From Cotesia glomerata (lineage: Eukaryota > Arthropoda > Insecta > Hymenoptera > Braconidae), in the NCBI RefSeq assembly GCF_020080835.1, contig NC_058158.1, positions 33,188,305 to 33,252,304 of the forward strand: 64,000 nucleotides of DNA, written 5' to 3'. The notes under the pieces are model-generated. The model worked only from the letters and a program-made list of their open reading frames with translations. It was not told the DNA's origin and ran no database searches. The translations under genes were made by a program, and so were the position numbers. This document shows, in pieces, positions 11,533 through 22,820 of this stretch (its first letter is position 1; each line of letters begins with the position of its first letter).

Positions 11533-12216
11533 TCTACCAAGAAATATTACACTGTCATATTTATATTAAATATCGACGGTCTAATTAGCAATTTGTCTCT
11601 TATAACTCCTTATTTTTTAGAGGGTGATTTTTTAACATTTTGATGTAGCAATAATCCAATTATAAATTATTTGAATGATTTAAACCTAAATATTATATCT
11701 CTATTAGATATTAATGATATTAAATGGTTTGTTAAAGTGATAATAAATTTTGAACTAATTGTTTTTTTCGTACCAATAGAAGATTCTATAAAATGGAGTT
11801 AGACAATTTGCTAATTAGAACATCGATATAATTTTCTAATAATAGCTATATGTAATAATTACTCATGTTCATTTACATAAAATAAATAAACAAACTTTTC
11901 CGTTTCAATAATATTTTCTTTGTTTTTTCTTCTCAAAAATTTCATCTGCTGTTTATTAATAAAACATACTGCATGGTTAATTTCAATTGTATTTATTCGC
12001 ATGCTTGATATTTTGTTATCTATATAAATATTAAAAAAAAAAATTTTCTTGGTAACAACCACAATGACAATATATTATGTTTAATTATATCGTAGAAAAA
12101 CAGGATAAAACTCAATATAAAGGCTAACTCAGTGGTTAATTGTTGCTAATGTCAATAACGCTCTTATCTTTACATAAATAAAGCTGCTAATAATTTGTTT
12201 ACTTGAAACAAATTGG
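11533..12216. other. Spacer: 3' flank of the 20-domain gene and promoter of the next gene
   Basis: AT-rich, no exon seen. It contains AATAAA-type signals (for example near 11880). Its right end repeats the promoter-side sequence of the 6189 gene (CAGGATAAAACTCAATA..., TTGCTAATGTCAATAACG), so the promoter was copied together with the gene. Confidence 0.55.
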
Positions 12217-12296
12217 TATAGAAGACTTTTAAACTAGAGTTGTTTTATCAGACTTATTCGTAGGTTTGTACGCGTCTTTTCAAGTTAGAAATAACT

Positions 12297-12952
12297 ATGG
12301 CTCAATTTTTGTTGATCAGCGTTGTCCTCGTAGCTGCTCTGGTTGTTTGTAAGAAATTAATCATCAATTATTCGAATATTTATTGAATGATTCCTTGGAT
12401 ATTAAATATGTAAAATTTTTTAAGGTGTCAATGCTAACACTGGTCCAAAGTGTTATGGTCAAAATGAAGAGTGGTACGGATGCGGTGCATGTGACAGTAA
12501 GTGTGGAATTAAAGTCAGTTGTGTGCAAGTAAGTTGATAATTACATAATTATTATTTTTAATAATTTATTATTAATACTATTTACTATTTTTGATATATT
12601 TTAGTCGTGTAGAGAAGGATCTTGCGGTTGTAAGCGCGGTTACGTAAGGAATAATGGGGTCTGTATTTGGGAACAAAGTTGTCCTAAATCTCCGAAGTGT
12701 GGGCCAAATGAAGAGATAAAAGGATGTGGAGCGTGTGATAATACTTGTAAAGAAAGAAATATGATGTGTACCATGGTGAATTTCATTAATTTTTTTAATT
12801 ATTTACAGTGAAAATATAAATCTTTTGATATTAAATTTTATATCTTCTAGGATTGTCGCCAACCCGAATGTGGTTGTATAAAGGGGTTCTATAGAAACGA
12901 TGACCTAAAGTGTGTGTCCCTATTACAGTGCCCCATCGAACCTAAACAATAA
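12297..12952 (+). CDS. Two-domain TIL secreted protein
   Basis: Four exons: 12297-12348, 12425-12528, 12605-12775 and 12851-12952. The protein has 142 residues: a signal peptide nearly the same as in the 6189 gene (MAQFLLISVVLVAALVV) and two TIL domains, each with ten cysteines. The P1/P1' pairs read CVQ/SC and CTM/DC, so Gln and Met. The 171-nt third exon has the same make-up as the repeated exons of the 6189 gene, so this is a short sister gene. Its donor after that exon is GTGAAT, weaker than the usual GTGAGT. The TATA-like box at 12217 and the leader match those of 6189. It would act outside the cell as a two-headed serine-protease inhibitor; the targets are unknown. Confidence 0.85.
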
Positions 12953-13825
12953 TCTACCAAGCAATGATATAATGTCGTGTTTATATGAAACTAGAATTGA
13001 ATATATGCGCGCATGCACGAACTTGAATTCAGAGTTTGCACATATTTTTATGCTTATGATATATTTGACCAATCACATTATGAATAAATTGGTTTCATAT
13101 ATATTTCATCTCAATTTTATATCAGGATATTTTTTTTTTTATGGTTATTTTAGTAATTGTTTCTTAAGGTTTATGTAAAATAAATAAATTTTCAAAACTT
13201 CCGTTACAAAAAAAAATTACTTGTTTTTTATTTTCAAAAATTTCACCTTTTCTAATCTAATCCTATACATTATTATTACGGTCAAAATTCTAATTATTTA
13301 AAAATTTTATATTCATTCGAGTGAAATAAATAGAATTTTTAATGACAAAAATAAAAACTTTGTTTAATATTTTCAAAAATATTATCCGTCCCAAAGAATA
13401 AATAAAATGCATTATTAATTTTGATTAAACATACAAAACTAGGATAATTAAAAAATGTAATTTCATCTGTCCAGCGGTAACTGTCCTTGGTATTATATCA
13501 TGAGATATTAATATTAAATTGTCACACGAAAAAGTACTCTAATTACTTGAGGAAAATAATTTTTCCGTGTGACATAAATTATACGATGATAATAATAAGG
13601 ACCATGAAAATGTGAATCATAATAAATTTTCCGAGTTGACATACCTCTGCGTATGGTGTGACGTAGAAATAGTAATTATGAATGATAATTATAATAATAA
13701 CTCACAACTATGAGAGTAATTATTTTTGTGTATGAACTGATAGTAAAAATGGTATATAGGCAGTAGCAACTTCAAATTATCGTTATTTTAATGTAAGTGA
13801 ATGCATAAATAATTCTATTGACGCA
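12953..13825. other. Spacer between TIL genes
   Basis: AT-rich. The first 220 bases are the 3' flank of the two-domain gene, with AATAAA near 13180. I see no coding exon, and the open frame at 12912-13178 is only the out-of-frame end of the upstream gene running into its 3' flank. Confidence 0.5.
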
Positions 13826-14346
13826 ATGTCGCGATTTTTATTAGTAAAAATATTTTTGACATTTTCCTTAATCGGTGTTTGTAAGTTATTAAAAAATTTT
13901 AATATTACCCTGAATAAAAAAAAAGTATTGAGACAAAGAAAAAAGTATTGAAAAGTATTGAATTGACTAGAAAACCAATACTTTTCAATACTTTTTTCTT
14001 TGTCTCAATACTTTTTTTTTATCAGGGTAGATTTGAATTAATAATAACAATAACTCATTTTTTTAATTTAAAGATGTCAAAGCTAATGAAGGCTGTCATG
14101 AAGACTGCGGTGAAAATGCCTTCTGTAATTCCTGTGGTAATCATTGTGAACAATTTTGCTCGAATGACCACCAAAAACCTTGTACAAAGGTACGTTTGAT
14201 TATTCATAAAAATTTTTATAAATTAGTGAGAATATTTTTTTGTTTCACAGATTTGCCTTCCTCAAGCTTGTCAGTGCGAAGAAAATTTTGTAAGAGATGA
14301 ATTAACTAACAAGTGTGTCCTCAAAGAAAATTGTTCTTCAGGATAA
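13826..14346 (+). CDS. Single TIL-domain secreted protein, Lys at P1
   Basis: Exons 13826-13880, 14074-14189 and 14251-14346 (phases 1 and 0) give 88 residues. The signal peptide (MSRFLLVKIFLTFSLIGV) is followed by a TIL domain of the subfamily with spacing CxxxCxxxxxCxxCxxxC (CHEDCGENAFCNSCGNHC) and then CLPQACQCEENFVRDE. Cysteines total ten. The reactive loop reads CTK/IC, so P1 is Lys, which predicts trypsin-like targets. It is close to the 14910 gene and to the minus-strand genes at 18377 and 24237. A near-perfect hairpin element sits in its first intron. Confidence 0.85.
13907..14028. repeat. Near-perfect palindrome in an intron
   Basis: Bases 13907-13960 and 13975-14028 are inverted copies of each other with about one mismatch or indel. 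The loop of about 14 bases is AATTGACTAGAAAAC. The arms repeat AAGTATTG. It looks like a small foldback MITE that has landed in the first intron of the TIL gene. Confidence 0.75.
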
Positions 14347-14909
14347 ATGATTGATATGAAAATTGTAATTATTAAATTTATGTTACAGTTAGAATGAGCT
14401 AGTCTCATTATTATTATTATACAAAATAAATTATGTTGTAACTGAAAATTTAAATAATTTTTTTCCTTTTTCAACCGAAGTGGAAAAATTAAAAACGCTG
14501 GAAATTTTAATTATAGTTTTTTTATATTTGAAATTTATAGAGTGAGTTTTTATTGATCGGCAAATTTGTTGTTAAAATATTGTGAGGGAATATGATCAGT
14601 AAACATTTACTATATATTGAAAATAAATACAGGCTTTGGATTGATATTTACACAAGCGTTGCAGAGATTTATTATTCAGAACTTTTAACAAAAAAATATT
14701 TTAACTATTTGAAGTCAGCAGCTTAAAAAAAATATTGTTCAAACTTTGTGTTGTTATGTATGTATCCATTATGGATGTATCCATGTCATTTTTTAAGTCA
14801 ACGAACAAATAAATAAATTTATCTGTTCAATAAGGAAAGAAACTATCATTCTTAAAAAGATATTTATAATAAATCGAAGTAATTGATAGATCAATTGTCC
14901 AAGTCGACC

Positions 14910-15538
14910 ATGTCACGATTTTTGTTAGCATCAATATTTTTAATCGCTTCAATGTCAATAATTGAAATCTGTGAGTTGATAAGGTTTTGTTTTTTGTTAA
15001 TTTTGTTTTATATAATTTAAACTTCTATGCTTTATAGTTATAATTTATTCTGACTTTTAAGGTGCCAGAAAGAGAACTTGCGATAAGAAATGCGCCGCAC
15101 ACGAGATGTGCAATCTTTGTGGAAACCATTGTGAAGTTAAATGTTCAGAATGGCCCGTCAAACCATGTCTCAGGGTAAACTCTACATAGATTGAATTGAA
15201 CTTAATATTTTTGATTTTAGTAAAAAAATTTTTGATTTAAGGAAATTTTACTTGATTCAAGAATTTTTCGTCTTTATTCAAGACAATTACCCTCTTCAAA
15301 ATTATGTTCTTGGTTCAAGAATTTTTCTCTTAAATCAAGTTAACTTTTTTTTCAGTGTATGTTCATACGCTTACATAATAATTAGTGCATAAAAGTTTAT
15401 AATATGTTAAGAATTATTTAATTTCGTTTTTAGATTTGTGCTCCTCCGACTTGCGTGTGCAAAAAAGGTCTTTACAGAGATGATCACACTGAGAAATGTG
15501 TTCCACATAATAAATGTTCAGTGCATTCGAAGAACTGA
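14910..15538 (+). CDS. Single TIL-domain secreted protein, Arg at P1
   Basis: Exons 14910-14970, 15062-15174 and 15434-15538 give 92 residues. The signal peptide (MSRFLLASIFLIASMSIIEI) is followed by CDKKCAAHEMCNLCGNHC and ICAPPTCVCKKGLYRDD. The ten cysteines are complete. The loop reads CLR/IC, giving Arg at P1, so a trypsin-like target is expected from what is known of the family. The first intron is phase 1 and the second phase 0 between P1 and P1', as elsewhere in the cluster. The second intron is longer than in the neighbours (259 bp) and contains several imperfect GATTCAAGAATTTTT repeats. The last residues are basic (HSKN). Confidence 0.85.
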
Positions 15539-16508
15539 CCCTACTATTAACACGGAGTATTTAAAATATTTAAACATTACCATTTAAAAAAAGTTTCGAG
15601 ACTTGAAATATTTTCAAAATTTATCACTTGTAATAATATTTACAAGTAAATCTTCAATGCTTAGATAAATGTTTTTATATTTTAATTGGTGATAATGAAA
15701 TGCAATTTTTTATTACAATAAAAAATATTCATTTTATTATTTATATTTTCATAATTGTTAATTTTATTCTGGATGATCAAATAAATTTTCAAAAAATAAT
15801 TATTGATTGAAGAATAAAAATTTTAATATAAAAAATATGAAGTACTTGACAATGGCGTGGAATTATTCTTTGCACGCGTTCGTGACAGATACCGATAAAT
15901 AAAAGATCGGAGAGATTGCGCGTTGTTTATTGCAGTAACTGGCGCACATCCTTATTATTTATTGTTCATTATTCTTTTATATCACCTATCACACATGATT
16001 AAGTACGATAATGTTGTTGTTCATACCTTACCAACTAATTGTTTACACAGGAAAAAAAAACGCAGATAATAATGATTCATTACAATCAAACTTACGTAAT
16101 AAAAAGTTTCCTCGTTATTTATCATTACTATACAGTTACAACTGTCTTTAAATTAAGTGTATCAGTAATCATAACCATAGTTGAACTTTTTTTATAATCA
16201 TACAATTAATAAAATATTTTCACTTTATTTTAATAGTTATCAACTATACTTCTAATGTTAATAATTCTTTAATAATAGTAAGTTTATTTAAAATATAATA
16301 AAGTAAATAATTTTTTTTTCTAAATGTAATAAATAATTTGTAGAAGTTTCTCTATAATTAATAAAAGATCATATTGTGTAGATATGTGTGCATTATGACT
16401 CAAAATTTAATATTTGATTATAAAACATGATAATTATTTTTTTTATTTTTTATAACTGATAGTTCTTTCAAAGTAATTAAATATCTATTTTTATTTAATC
16501 CTCTGACG
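15539..16508. other. AT-rich spacer
   Basis: The 3' flank of the 14910 gene (AATAAA near 15718) is followed by sequence without a recognisable exon or repeat. Confidence 0.5.
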
Positions 16509-16516
16509 TATAAAAG
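16509..16516 (+). promoter_or_regulatory. TATA box of the TIL gene at 16598
   Basis: TATAAAAG stands 89 bp before the ATG, with a start-like TATCAGTT at about 16537-16544. Confidence 0.6.
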
Positions 16517-16597
16517 TCGCGTGTAGTTTGTCTAGCTATCAGTTGAGTAATTGCAGAGGTACACAAACAAGTTTTATTTGTGTAAATAAAATATAAA

Positions 16598-16961
16598 ATG
16601 ACACGAGCATTAATTTATATTTTCGTTGTTGCTTTTGTCATTTGTGAGTAACATTCTATTTAATAAAAATAATAATAAAAAATAATAGTTAATAATTGGA
16701 AAATTTTCAGGTACTACAATGGCTCAAGAATGTGGCGAAAATGAAAGATACTATTCTTGTGGATCGTGTGACACAAAATGTAGCGACCCAGGACCGATGG
16801 CTTGTACCGATGTAAGCATTGTGATTAAATTTAAATAATTGTTCATTATTGTTACTTATAAACTTTTTTAGGATTGTCGTCCTGGAAAATGTGGTTGCAA
16901 TGCCGGTTACATCAGAGATGATAAGAGTGGAAAATGTATAGAGCCAGAAAATTGTTCGTGA
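16598..16961 (+). CDS. Single TIL-domain secreted protein, Asp at P1
   Basis: Exons 16598-16643, 16711-16811 and 16872-16961 give 78 residues: signal peptide (MTRALIYIFVVAFVIC), then TTMAQECGENERYYSCGSC and DCRPGKCGCNAGYIRDD. Ten cysteines are in TIL spacing. The loop reads CTD/DC, so the expected P1 is Asp, an unusual choice for an inhibitor of serine proteases. The protein may inhibit an atypical protease or have another role. A TATA box and an initiator lie upstream, and AATAAA follows the stop at about 16981. Confidence 0.85.
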
Positions 16962-17387
16962 ATAATAAAATTATTTTAAAATAAATAAAAGTTATTATAG
17001 CAATTAACTTTTCTTGAATTATTTTATTCTATGATAATATTATGGTGACTTAATTGAATTATTCAACACATGTTAATTGAAGTATTCAATTAATGTTTTT
17101 ATTTAGTCTGAAGGTTCTGCTTGCTCTAAAAATATTTATTTGGCATAGGTAATTATGGGTTTCTACCGCACTGGAATTCACTGTGTAAACCAGAGGAAAT
17201 CTGTGAGTTTCTCATCATCGTTTTCGTTTATCTAGGGTTGGGGAGACTAGAGACCGATCATTGAGTTAAAGCATATGCCATACGTATGTACCTAAATTGT
17301 TAAATAATCTAATTAAGTAATATATTGTTCGCATGCTGTTTAATGTTCATAATTTTATTCACTATTAATAATAACAATAATAAAAAA

Positions 17388-18056
17388 AAATTAGGAAAGC
17401 GGTTGACCCTAAAGGCCATCGCTGCAACTTCCCGCTACCTCCATACCTAAGTGCTCAAAAATTCACTTATTTTTTAAGCTCTTCGAGCTCAAAAATATAA
17501 TTTTTGTGTAATTTTGAGCTCTCCGAGCTCAAATAAATCGCTGTTCTGTGCTTTTGAGCTCTTCGAGCTCAAAAGGCTAATGGTAGTTTTATAGAACACT
17601 ATTTTTTGAATTTTCAAACCGCAATAACTTTTGAATGAATTAACCGATTTTCTCGCGGTTTACGACATTCAACGCAGTTTTTTGAGTTCTTTGAAAAATC
17701 TTTAAGCGTAAACTGGTCAGACTAAAAATTTCATAGAAATTCTGAAAAAAACATTTTTTCCAATTTTTTTCGACAACGATATCTCACGAACAAATCAACC
17801 GATGTTGATTGGGCTGGCTGCAATCAACGTGGTTTTTTGAGGTTAAGAGCTGATTAGTTTTTGAAATTGATCGGTTCAGCCGTTTAAAAGATATTTCAAA
17901 AAAACGAATTTTTGGAAATTTTATTTTTGAGATTTCTCAAAATTGATCGACTCAAATTCTGTAAGTTAGTATCAGAATTCTAGGGGCAATGGAACTCTTC
18001 AGAACGCCGCTTATTTCGATTGAATCGGATGATCCGTTCAAAAGTTATGAGAGATT

Positions 18057-18089
<33 letters not shown>

Positions 18090-18285
18090 GGACACACACA
18101 CACACACACACAGACACACATACATACAGACACGGTGACATTACCGCTGAAATAGTCAGGAAAGCTTCCTAGGACCTCAAAACGTCGAGATCTGATGAAA
18201 ACTCGATTTTCGAAAAACAGGGTGAAAACAATAACTTCCCGATTTTTGAAAATTTTCAATTTTCTTAGCGGGAAGTTAAAAATAA
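17388..18285. mobile_element. Repeat element with AACTTCCCGCT / AGCGGGAAGTT ends
   Basis: AACTTCCCGCT at 17426-17436 is answered by its reverse complement at 18267-18277. The left part has repeated GAGCTCTTCGAGCTCAAAA blocks (about 17480-17575). The interior has simple-sequence CA near the right end. A truncated second copy is at about 61244-61617. No transposase frame is visible. The element is GC-richer than its surroundings and is not coding. Confidence 0.7.
18060..18130. repeat. CA microsatellite
   Basis: Interrupted (CA)n and (CATA)n tract inside the repeat element at 17388-18285. The open frame on the other strand here is only this simple repeat. Confidence 0.9.
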
Positions 18286-18376
18286 TAACTATAATTACAA
18301 TGATGAGAAATTGCAATTCAATTTCGCTAAAATTTATTTTGTACAATACTTAGTGGATTGAATTTAATTTATACAT

Positions 18377-18876
18377 CTAAACATCGTAAAAACATTCATC
18401 TGGGCGGACACACAAGTCGAAAGATTTATCTCTTATAAATCCTTTCTGGCAAACACAAGCTGCAGGAAGGCAAACCTTTAAAGTTAGAGAATATTATTAG
18501 TATTATTGATGTTGTAATTTTTTGAAAGTGAAATTATTATTTATAATATTTAGTGCCAATACGTTAATAAAATTTGAATTCAAGTATAAACAAGATGTAT
18601 TGATTTTCTTGTAAAATAATAATAATAGTAAATATAAAACTTACTGCTGGACAGATTTTTGGTCCAGTATCTGAACAACTAAGCTCGCATTCAGCACCGC
18701 ATTGTGAGCATTCTTCATTGACACCACATGGTTCACTGCATTCTTCCGCATAAATGTCTCCAAAGAAAAATTCAAATAAACAAAAGCTCGTTAAAATTAT
18801 AAATAGAAAAAAATTACTTACGGATGAAAAAAGAAGCGATGAGCAAAACTTCAAAAAAATATAAAAATCGTAACAT
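18377..18876 (-). CDS. Single TIL-domain secreted protein, Ala at P1
   Basis: Minus-strand exons 18876-18822, 18757-18645 and 18475-18377 give 88 residues. The signal peptide (MLRFLYFFEVLLIASFFI) is followed by CSEPCGVNEECSQCGAEC and then CLPAACVCQKGFIRD. Ten cysteines. The loop reads CPA/VC, so P1 is Ala, which in this family points toward elastase-like targets. Intron phases are 1 and 0 as in the plus-strand members. A TATA-type TATATAAG lies at 18941-18934. A reading frame that continues past the second exon to 18564 is intron read-through. Confidence 0.82.
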
Positions 18877-18933
18877 AGTGTATTTATTTGTCTCAATTAT
18901 TCAAAACTGTGGGTTATCATCTATTGTGAGGTA

Positions 18934-18941
18934 CTTATATA
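18934..18941 (-). promoter_or_regulatory. TATA box of the minus-strand TIL gene
   Basis: TATATAAG on the minus strand, about 60 bases before the ATG at 18876. The same octamer precedes the minus genes at 24761 (24827-24820) and 23483 (23549-23542). Confidence 0.55.
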
Positions 18942-19407
18942 CTGAATCTTTTTTTAACTTCTATAGGCGCCGTGTAATCAATCAAAAATAAAAATATATG
19001 AATATAGAAATTAATAGCTGGATAATAGACGGAAATTATAGCAAAGATGACGGAAATTATAGAAAAGATGTACAGATAATTATTATAATGATACTTAATA
19101 GTTGAATAATAATTTATTCTCCGATTATTTTATTTAAAGACAGTTTTTTTATTATTATTAAATATCATTGCAGGTACTGCTTTAACTTAACTATGTGTAG
19201 ATAATTTTTTTATTAGATATGATTAAAAAAATACACTATTGTAGTAAAAGTATTTATTATTATTTATACATTTCATTAGTTTTTTATATTAATGATGAAA
19301 TTTATTTCAAAAAAATTAATAACGAAAATCCAACTATCACTTAAACTGTTTTTCAGAAGTTAGACTGTTCTGACTGTCAGATTCATGATAATAAAGCAAA
19401 TTCATCT
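18942..19407. other. AT-rich spacer
   Basis: No exon or clear repeat seen, apart from a local duplication GACGGAAATTATAG(A/C)AAAGAT near 19030-19068. Confidence 0.45.
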
Positions 19408-20439
19408 CTAATTATCGGCATATTCATCGAACATAGTAATTAGTTCATCGTCAATCTCACTATAAAATTCTTCTGAATTTTTATGTCGTTTACGTTTTGA
19501 CAGAGCTGAATCTTGTTCAGCAGGATTTTCTGTTATAGGTTCGGCTGATAACGTCTGTTCAGTCAATGGTTTTGATAAGCTTGGTGCTTCTGTTATAGGT
19601 TGGTCTGATGACGCTTGTTCATCATCCATTGGTGATTCTGATGTGCTCAGTAGCTTCGGTAGTTTAGGACGTTTTCTTTTTGGATGCTCTTCTTCTTCGT
19701 TTTCATCGTCATAATAATTTAAAAGCATCATAGCACCAAGAAGCAAACAACGCCTTTGAACTTCAGAAGTTACTTTTGGATTGTCTAATCCTTTTGATTT
19801 ATCGAGTTTCCCGAAAATTGCATCATTGGATCGTCTACTGAATTTTCTGTCTAGTACCTTCTTTGAGTGATTTTCAAATTCATCGAATTTTTTCCTTGCT
19901 TCGTCTGAATTTCGGTATGATTCTTCACGTAGTTTTTTTCTTAATTTTTTTTCAGATCCTTCTGACAATATTTCATCTAAATTTTTTATCAAACCTTCAT
20001 CATATTCTTCCGTTGAAGCTTCATCAGAATTTTCAATTAAACCATTATATAGTTCATTGCTTGCTTCTTTACTAAAATCTTTATTCAATTTCACATGTGT
20101 CTTATATAAATTTTTTTCGTTTAAGAAATCAGGTGAAAAATTTTTATCATGATATTTCTTCAAGTCGTAATTATGAAATAAATTCAAATAACGTCTTCCA
20201 AGGATGCCATTTTTCGGTTTTTTTGAAGATAACCTTCGCTTGAATTTATGCTTAAATCCATTACCGTTTTTTCGAATATTAGTAGGCGGCTTAGAGTAAA
20301 AAAATGTCAATGGACTTCTATTATTCAGACGGTTTTTATTCCCAGTGATCATTTTGCTTTTATTTCCAAAAGTTCGTTGAATATTCGAAGAAAAATAAAA
20401 ATTAGTAAACAACAAACATACAATTTGATGCGACTTCAT
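19408..20439 (-). CDS. Secreted, highly charged protein related to the N-terminus of the mucin-lectin
   Basis: One uninterrupted frame of 343 residues. The start (MKSHQIVCLLFTNFYFSS) aligns with that of the gene at 40517 (MNNHQFLYVIFVNICFST), which also supports this ATG. The body is rich in Lys, Asp, Glu and Ser, with repeats such as (S/N)DEASTEEYDEGL and EILSEGSEKKLRKKLREE. Around residues 225-240 is TSEVQRRCLLLGAMM, matching TNEVSRRCLLAGSLM of the 40517 protein. After it comes a basic KRKRPKLPK stretch and a Ser/Thr/Pro/Glu-rich tail with imperfect PITE repeats. There is no mucin block and no lectin domain. I do not recognise the family. The shared N-terminal module shows the two genes come from one ancestor. 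Function unknown; secretion is likely. Confidence 0.7.
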   Translation of the reverse strand: MKSHQIVCLLFTNFYFSSNIQRTFGNKSKMITGNKNRLNNRSPLTFFYSKPPTNIRKNGNGFKHKFKRRLSSKKPKNGILGRRYLNLFHNYDLKKYHDKNFSPDFLNEKNLYKTHVKLNKDFSKEASNELYNGLIENSDEASTEEYDEGLIKNLDEILSEGSEKKLRKKLREESYRNSDEARKKFDEFENHSKKVLDRKFSRRSNDAIFGKLDKSKGLDNPKVTSEVQRRCLLLGAMMLLNYYDDENEEEEHPKRKRPKLPKLLSTSESPMDDEQASSDQPITEAPSLSKPLTEQTLSAEPITENPAEQDSALSKRKRHKNSEEFYSEIDDELITMFDEYADN

Positions 20440-21384
20440 TATTTAATTAATTTAGACAATTGGAGATTAAAAATTTTAAGTAACACTAATTCTGGCGATT
20501 TCAACTTTATGAATCATATTTAAAAGTAACAACTGTACTTTTCCATCTACGGTAATATATTTTTATCTAAATTTTGTTATTATATTGACGTATTTGTAAT
20601 TATAAAGCGAACTCGCAATTACGAGCGCGAAATTAACGATTTATAGCATTGAAAAGTTGATGGTATGAAATGAAAGTTACACTTTTAATTATTCATTTTG
20701 TAAACATTATCAAATGAAAAATAATACAGCTATATTATTTTATTAACAAAGCAAAGTTTGCAGTGTCGAATCTAAGGATTGATATTATTGCTTAATACTG
20801 AAAATGTTTATTGAAAATCAGTAGGTGACAAAGCAAACTCAATCCTATGAAATTATAGTCATTTTTCTTTTACATGATGAGAATAAATGATCAAAAATTT
20901 ATTCATTTCAACGTTTTTATCAATTAGGTAAGTTCTAATAATTATTTATCATCTTCAGAGTATTATAATCATTTTATTTGTAATTTCAAAGTCCTATTAC
21001 TTATCATAATCAAAAAAAGATCACATGATAATCGCACTTCACTTTTTGAAATGAATAATCGTGATAAATGAAGAAATCTTTCAATATAATATCATTACTC
21101 ATTTTTTATCAGTTTCGCTTTTTAAATACGTACAAAAATTTCAAATAAAATCGGGTAAATTTGTTTAACAGTTCAAAATAAAAAATTTATTCATTTTCCA
21201 CATTTTTAAATAAGTTGATTTTACATATGACTGACAATATTCGTTTTCTACAAGCAATTTGAAAGATGATTAAATCGGAAGTATTGTATACATTTTTTTA
21301 CATTATTATAACTTTTTTTTACAATAAACATGTTTGTTGACAAAATTTTATGGGAAAACGTTAATTTATTTAGCTACAGGGAGA
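20440..21384. other. AT-rich spacer
   Basis: 5' flank of the minus gene at 19408-20439 and 3' flank of the next minus gene. No exon seen. Confidence 0.45.
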
Positions 21385-21802
21385 TCAATTTTCTGCCAGC
21401 ACACAATTGCCATCTGTACCTATGCAGTAACCGTCACTGCAACCACATCCTGGTGGCCCACAATTCTTCAAAAAAACGAAAAACAATTTCAATATTTTAT
21501 TTACTTTTAAAGCTTATATTAATCGTTTATATAACTCACCGAACGACAGGTTCCGTAAGCTCTATTACATTCAAGATCACACTCTGGACAACTTTTACAT
21601 TCATATGCTGGTCCGGCACATTCTATATCATCACAGGAAGCCGTTCCTTCAGCAACTTTCACTATTTTTTAGAATTTGGAACAAATTTTATTGAAATAAA
21701 AATAATAAAATACAAGATTTAAGACTTATTAATTTATTATCCATACTTACAAATAATGAAAGAAGCAATTATAAAAATGTTGAGTAATAAAAGTCGAGAC
21801 AT
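21385..21802 (-). CDS. Divergent TIL-like secreted protein with 12 cysteines
   Basis: Minus-strand exons 21802-21751, 21661-21540 and 21465-21385 give 84 residues. The signal peptide (MSRLLLLNIFIIASFII) is typical of the cluster. The mature part carries CDDIECAGPAYECKSCPEC and CGPPGCGCSDGYCIGTDGNC: 12 cysteines, two more than a normal TIL domain (one before the first spacing block and one in SDGYC). The second intron is phase 0, in CRS/NC, so Ser takes the P1 position. The domain is shorter than usual and ends at AEN. It may have an extra disulphide. A TATATAAT box lies at 21909-21902. Confidence 0.75.
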
Positions 21803-21959
21803 GTTCGTTTCAAATTTTCAAATCCTTGTTACCAGAACAATCAAATAAGAATTTCGTGATCTTACAATCTTACTTTTGAAGAAGCTAATCGATGCTAAAG
21901 TATTATATACTTAAATTTGCCGTATAAATAGCATATATTGAAACACTAAATTTTTGCTT

Positions 21960-22820
21960 AATTTAAAAATTTAATTATTTAGACCATTAAACCTCGCGGA
22001 TAAGAAATAATCGCCTAAACTTCTAAAAATTAGGATTCGCTGCTCTAGGATATTCCGCTCCCGTGAACCAATGAGTGTCTTTGTCTTTAGATGATTTTAT
22101 TAGTTTGAGACAGAAGTTCTCACGCGTGCCAGTTAATTTATTTTACTTACTTACAAATTTTAACTGCAACGATGACCCTTCGTCTTTGATTGACCCTTTG
22201 GCAGGTTGTAGATAGATAGTCGTAGTAAATAGATAGGTGAATAGTGGTAGTTTAGTAATAGTGTATAGCGGTGATAACAATAAACTTAACTTTATTACAC
22301 AAAATAAGCACTTTTAATATAAACTTGTGGTATTTCGGTTACGTAATTTAACAAAATATTTATAGGGATAGGATAATTAAACTTAGTGTTATAAATAATT
22401 GAACAATAGTAATAAACGTGGTGAATAATCACCTAATGCAAAAATAATAAAATTAATAGAAGTAATATAAAATATTTCTGATAATTAGTATTAAACTATT
22501 AATAGAATTTTAGTAGGTTTTAGTAGTAAGTTTTATAAATTTTGGTGAGTAATCACCTAATGGTGATAATAGTGGTATAGTAGTAAATTGACTAAGAAAT
22601 ATCAAACGTGGTGGTTAACACCGGGGGATAGATCGAAGTGTCGATCAATGCTCAAGGTTTGAGGTTCGTAACCGTTTTTTTCCCCTCCTCGTGTCGTCCT
22701 GTGACGTCACGGGAGCTACACATTAATTTAGCGAGCGTCGGTAACAAAAATTTTGGGTGGTAGTTCGCCAGGCTGATAAAATCGGGACATTTGTAGTGTC
22801 TCAATATATATAAATATTAA
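21960..22820. other. Unidentified insertion-like segment of higher GC
   Basis: This stretch differs from its surroundings: GC-richer blocks (GACGTCACGGGAGC, TAGCGAGCGTCGG), a repeated GTGGTGA(A/T)TAATCACCTAATG motif at about 22420 and 22543, and runs of short TAGTA units. No coding frame, terminal inverted repeat or LTR pair is clear to me. It could be a decayed retroelement. Confidence 0.35.

Noticed and set aside
18056..18346. Minus-strand 96-residue frame ending in Cys/Val repeats
   Set aside because: Produced by the CA microsatellite in a transposable element.
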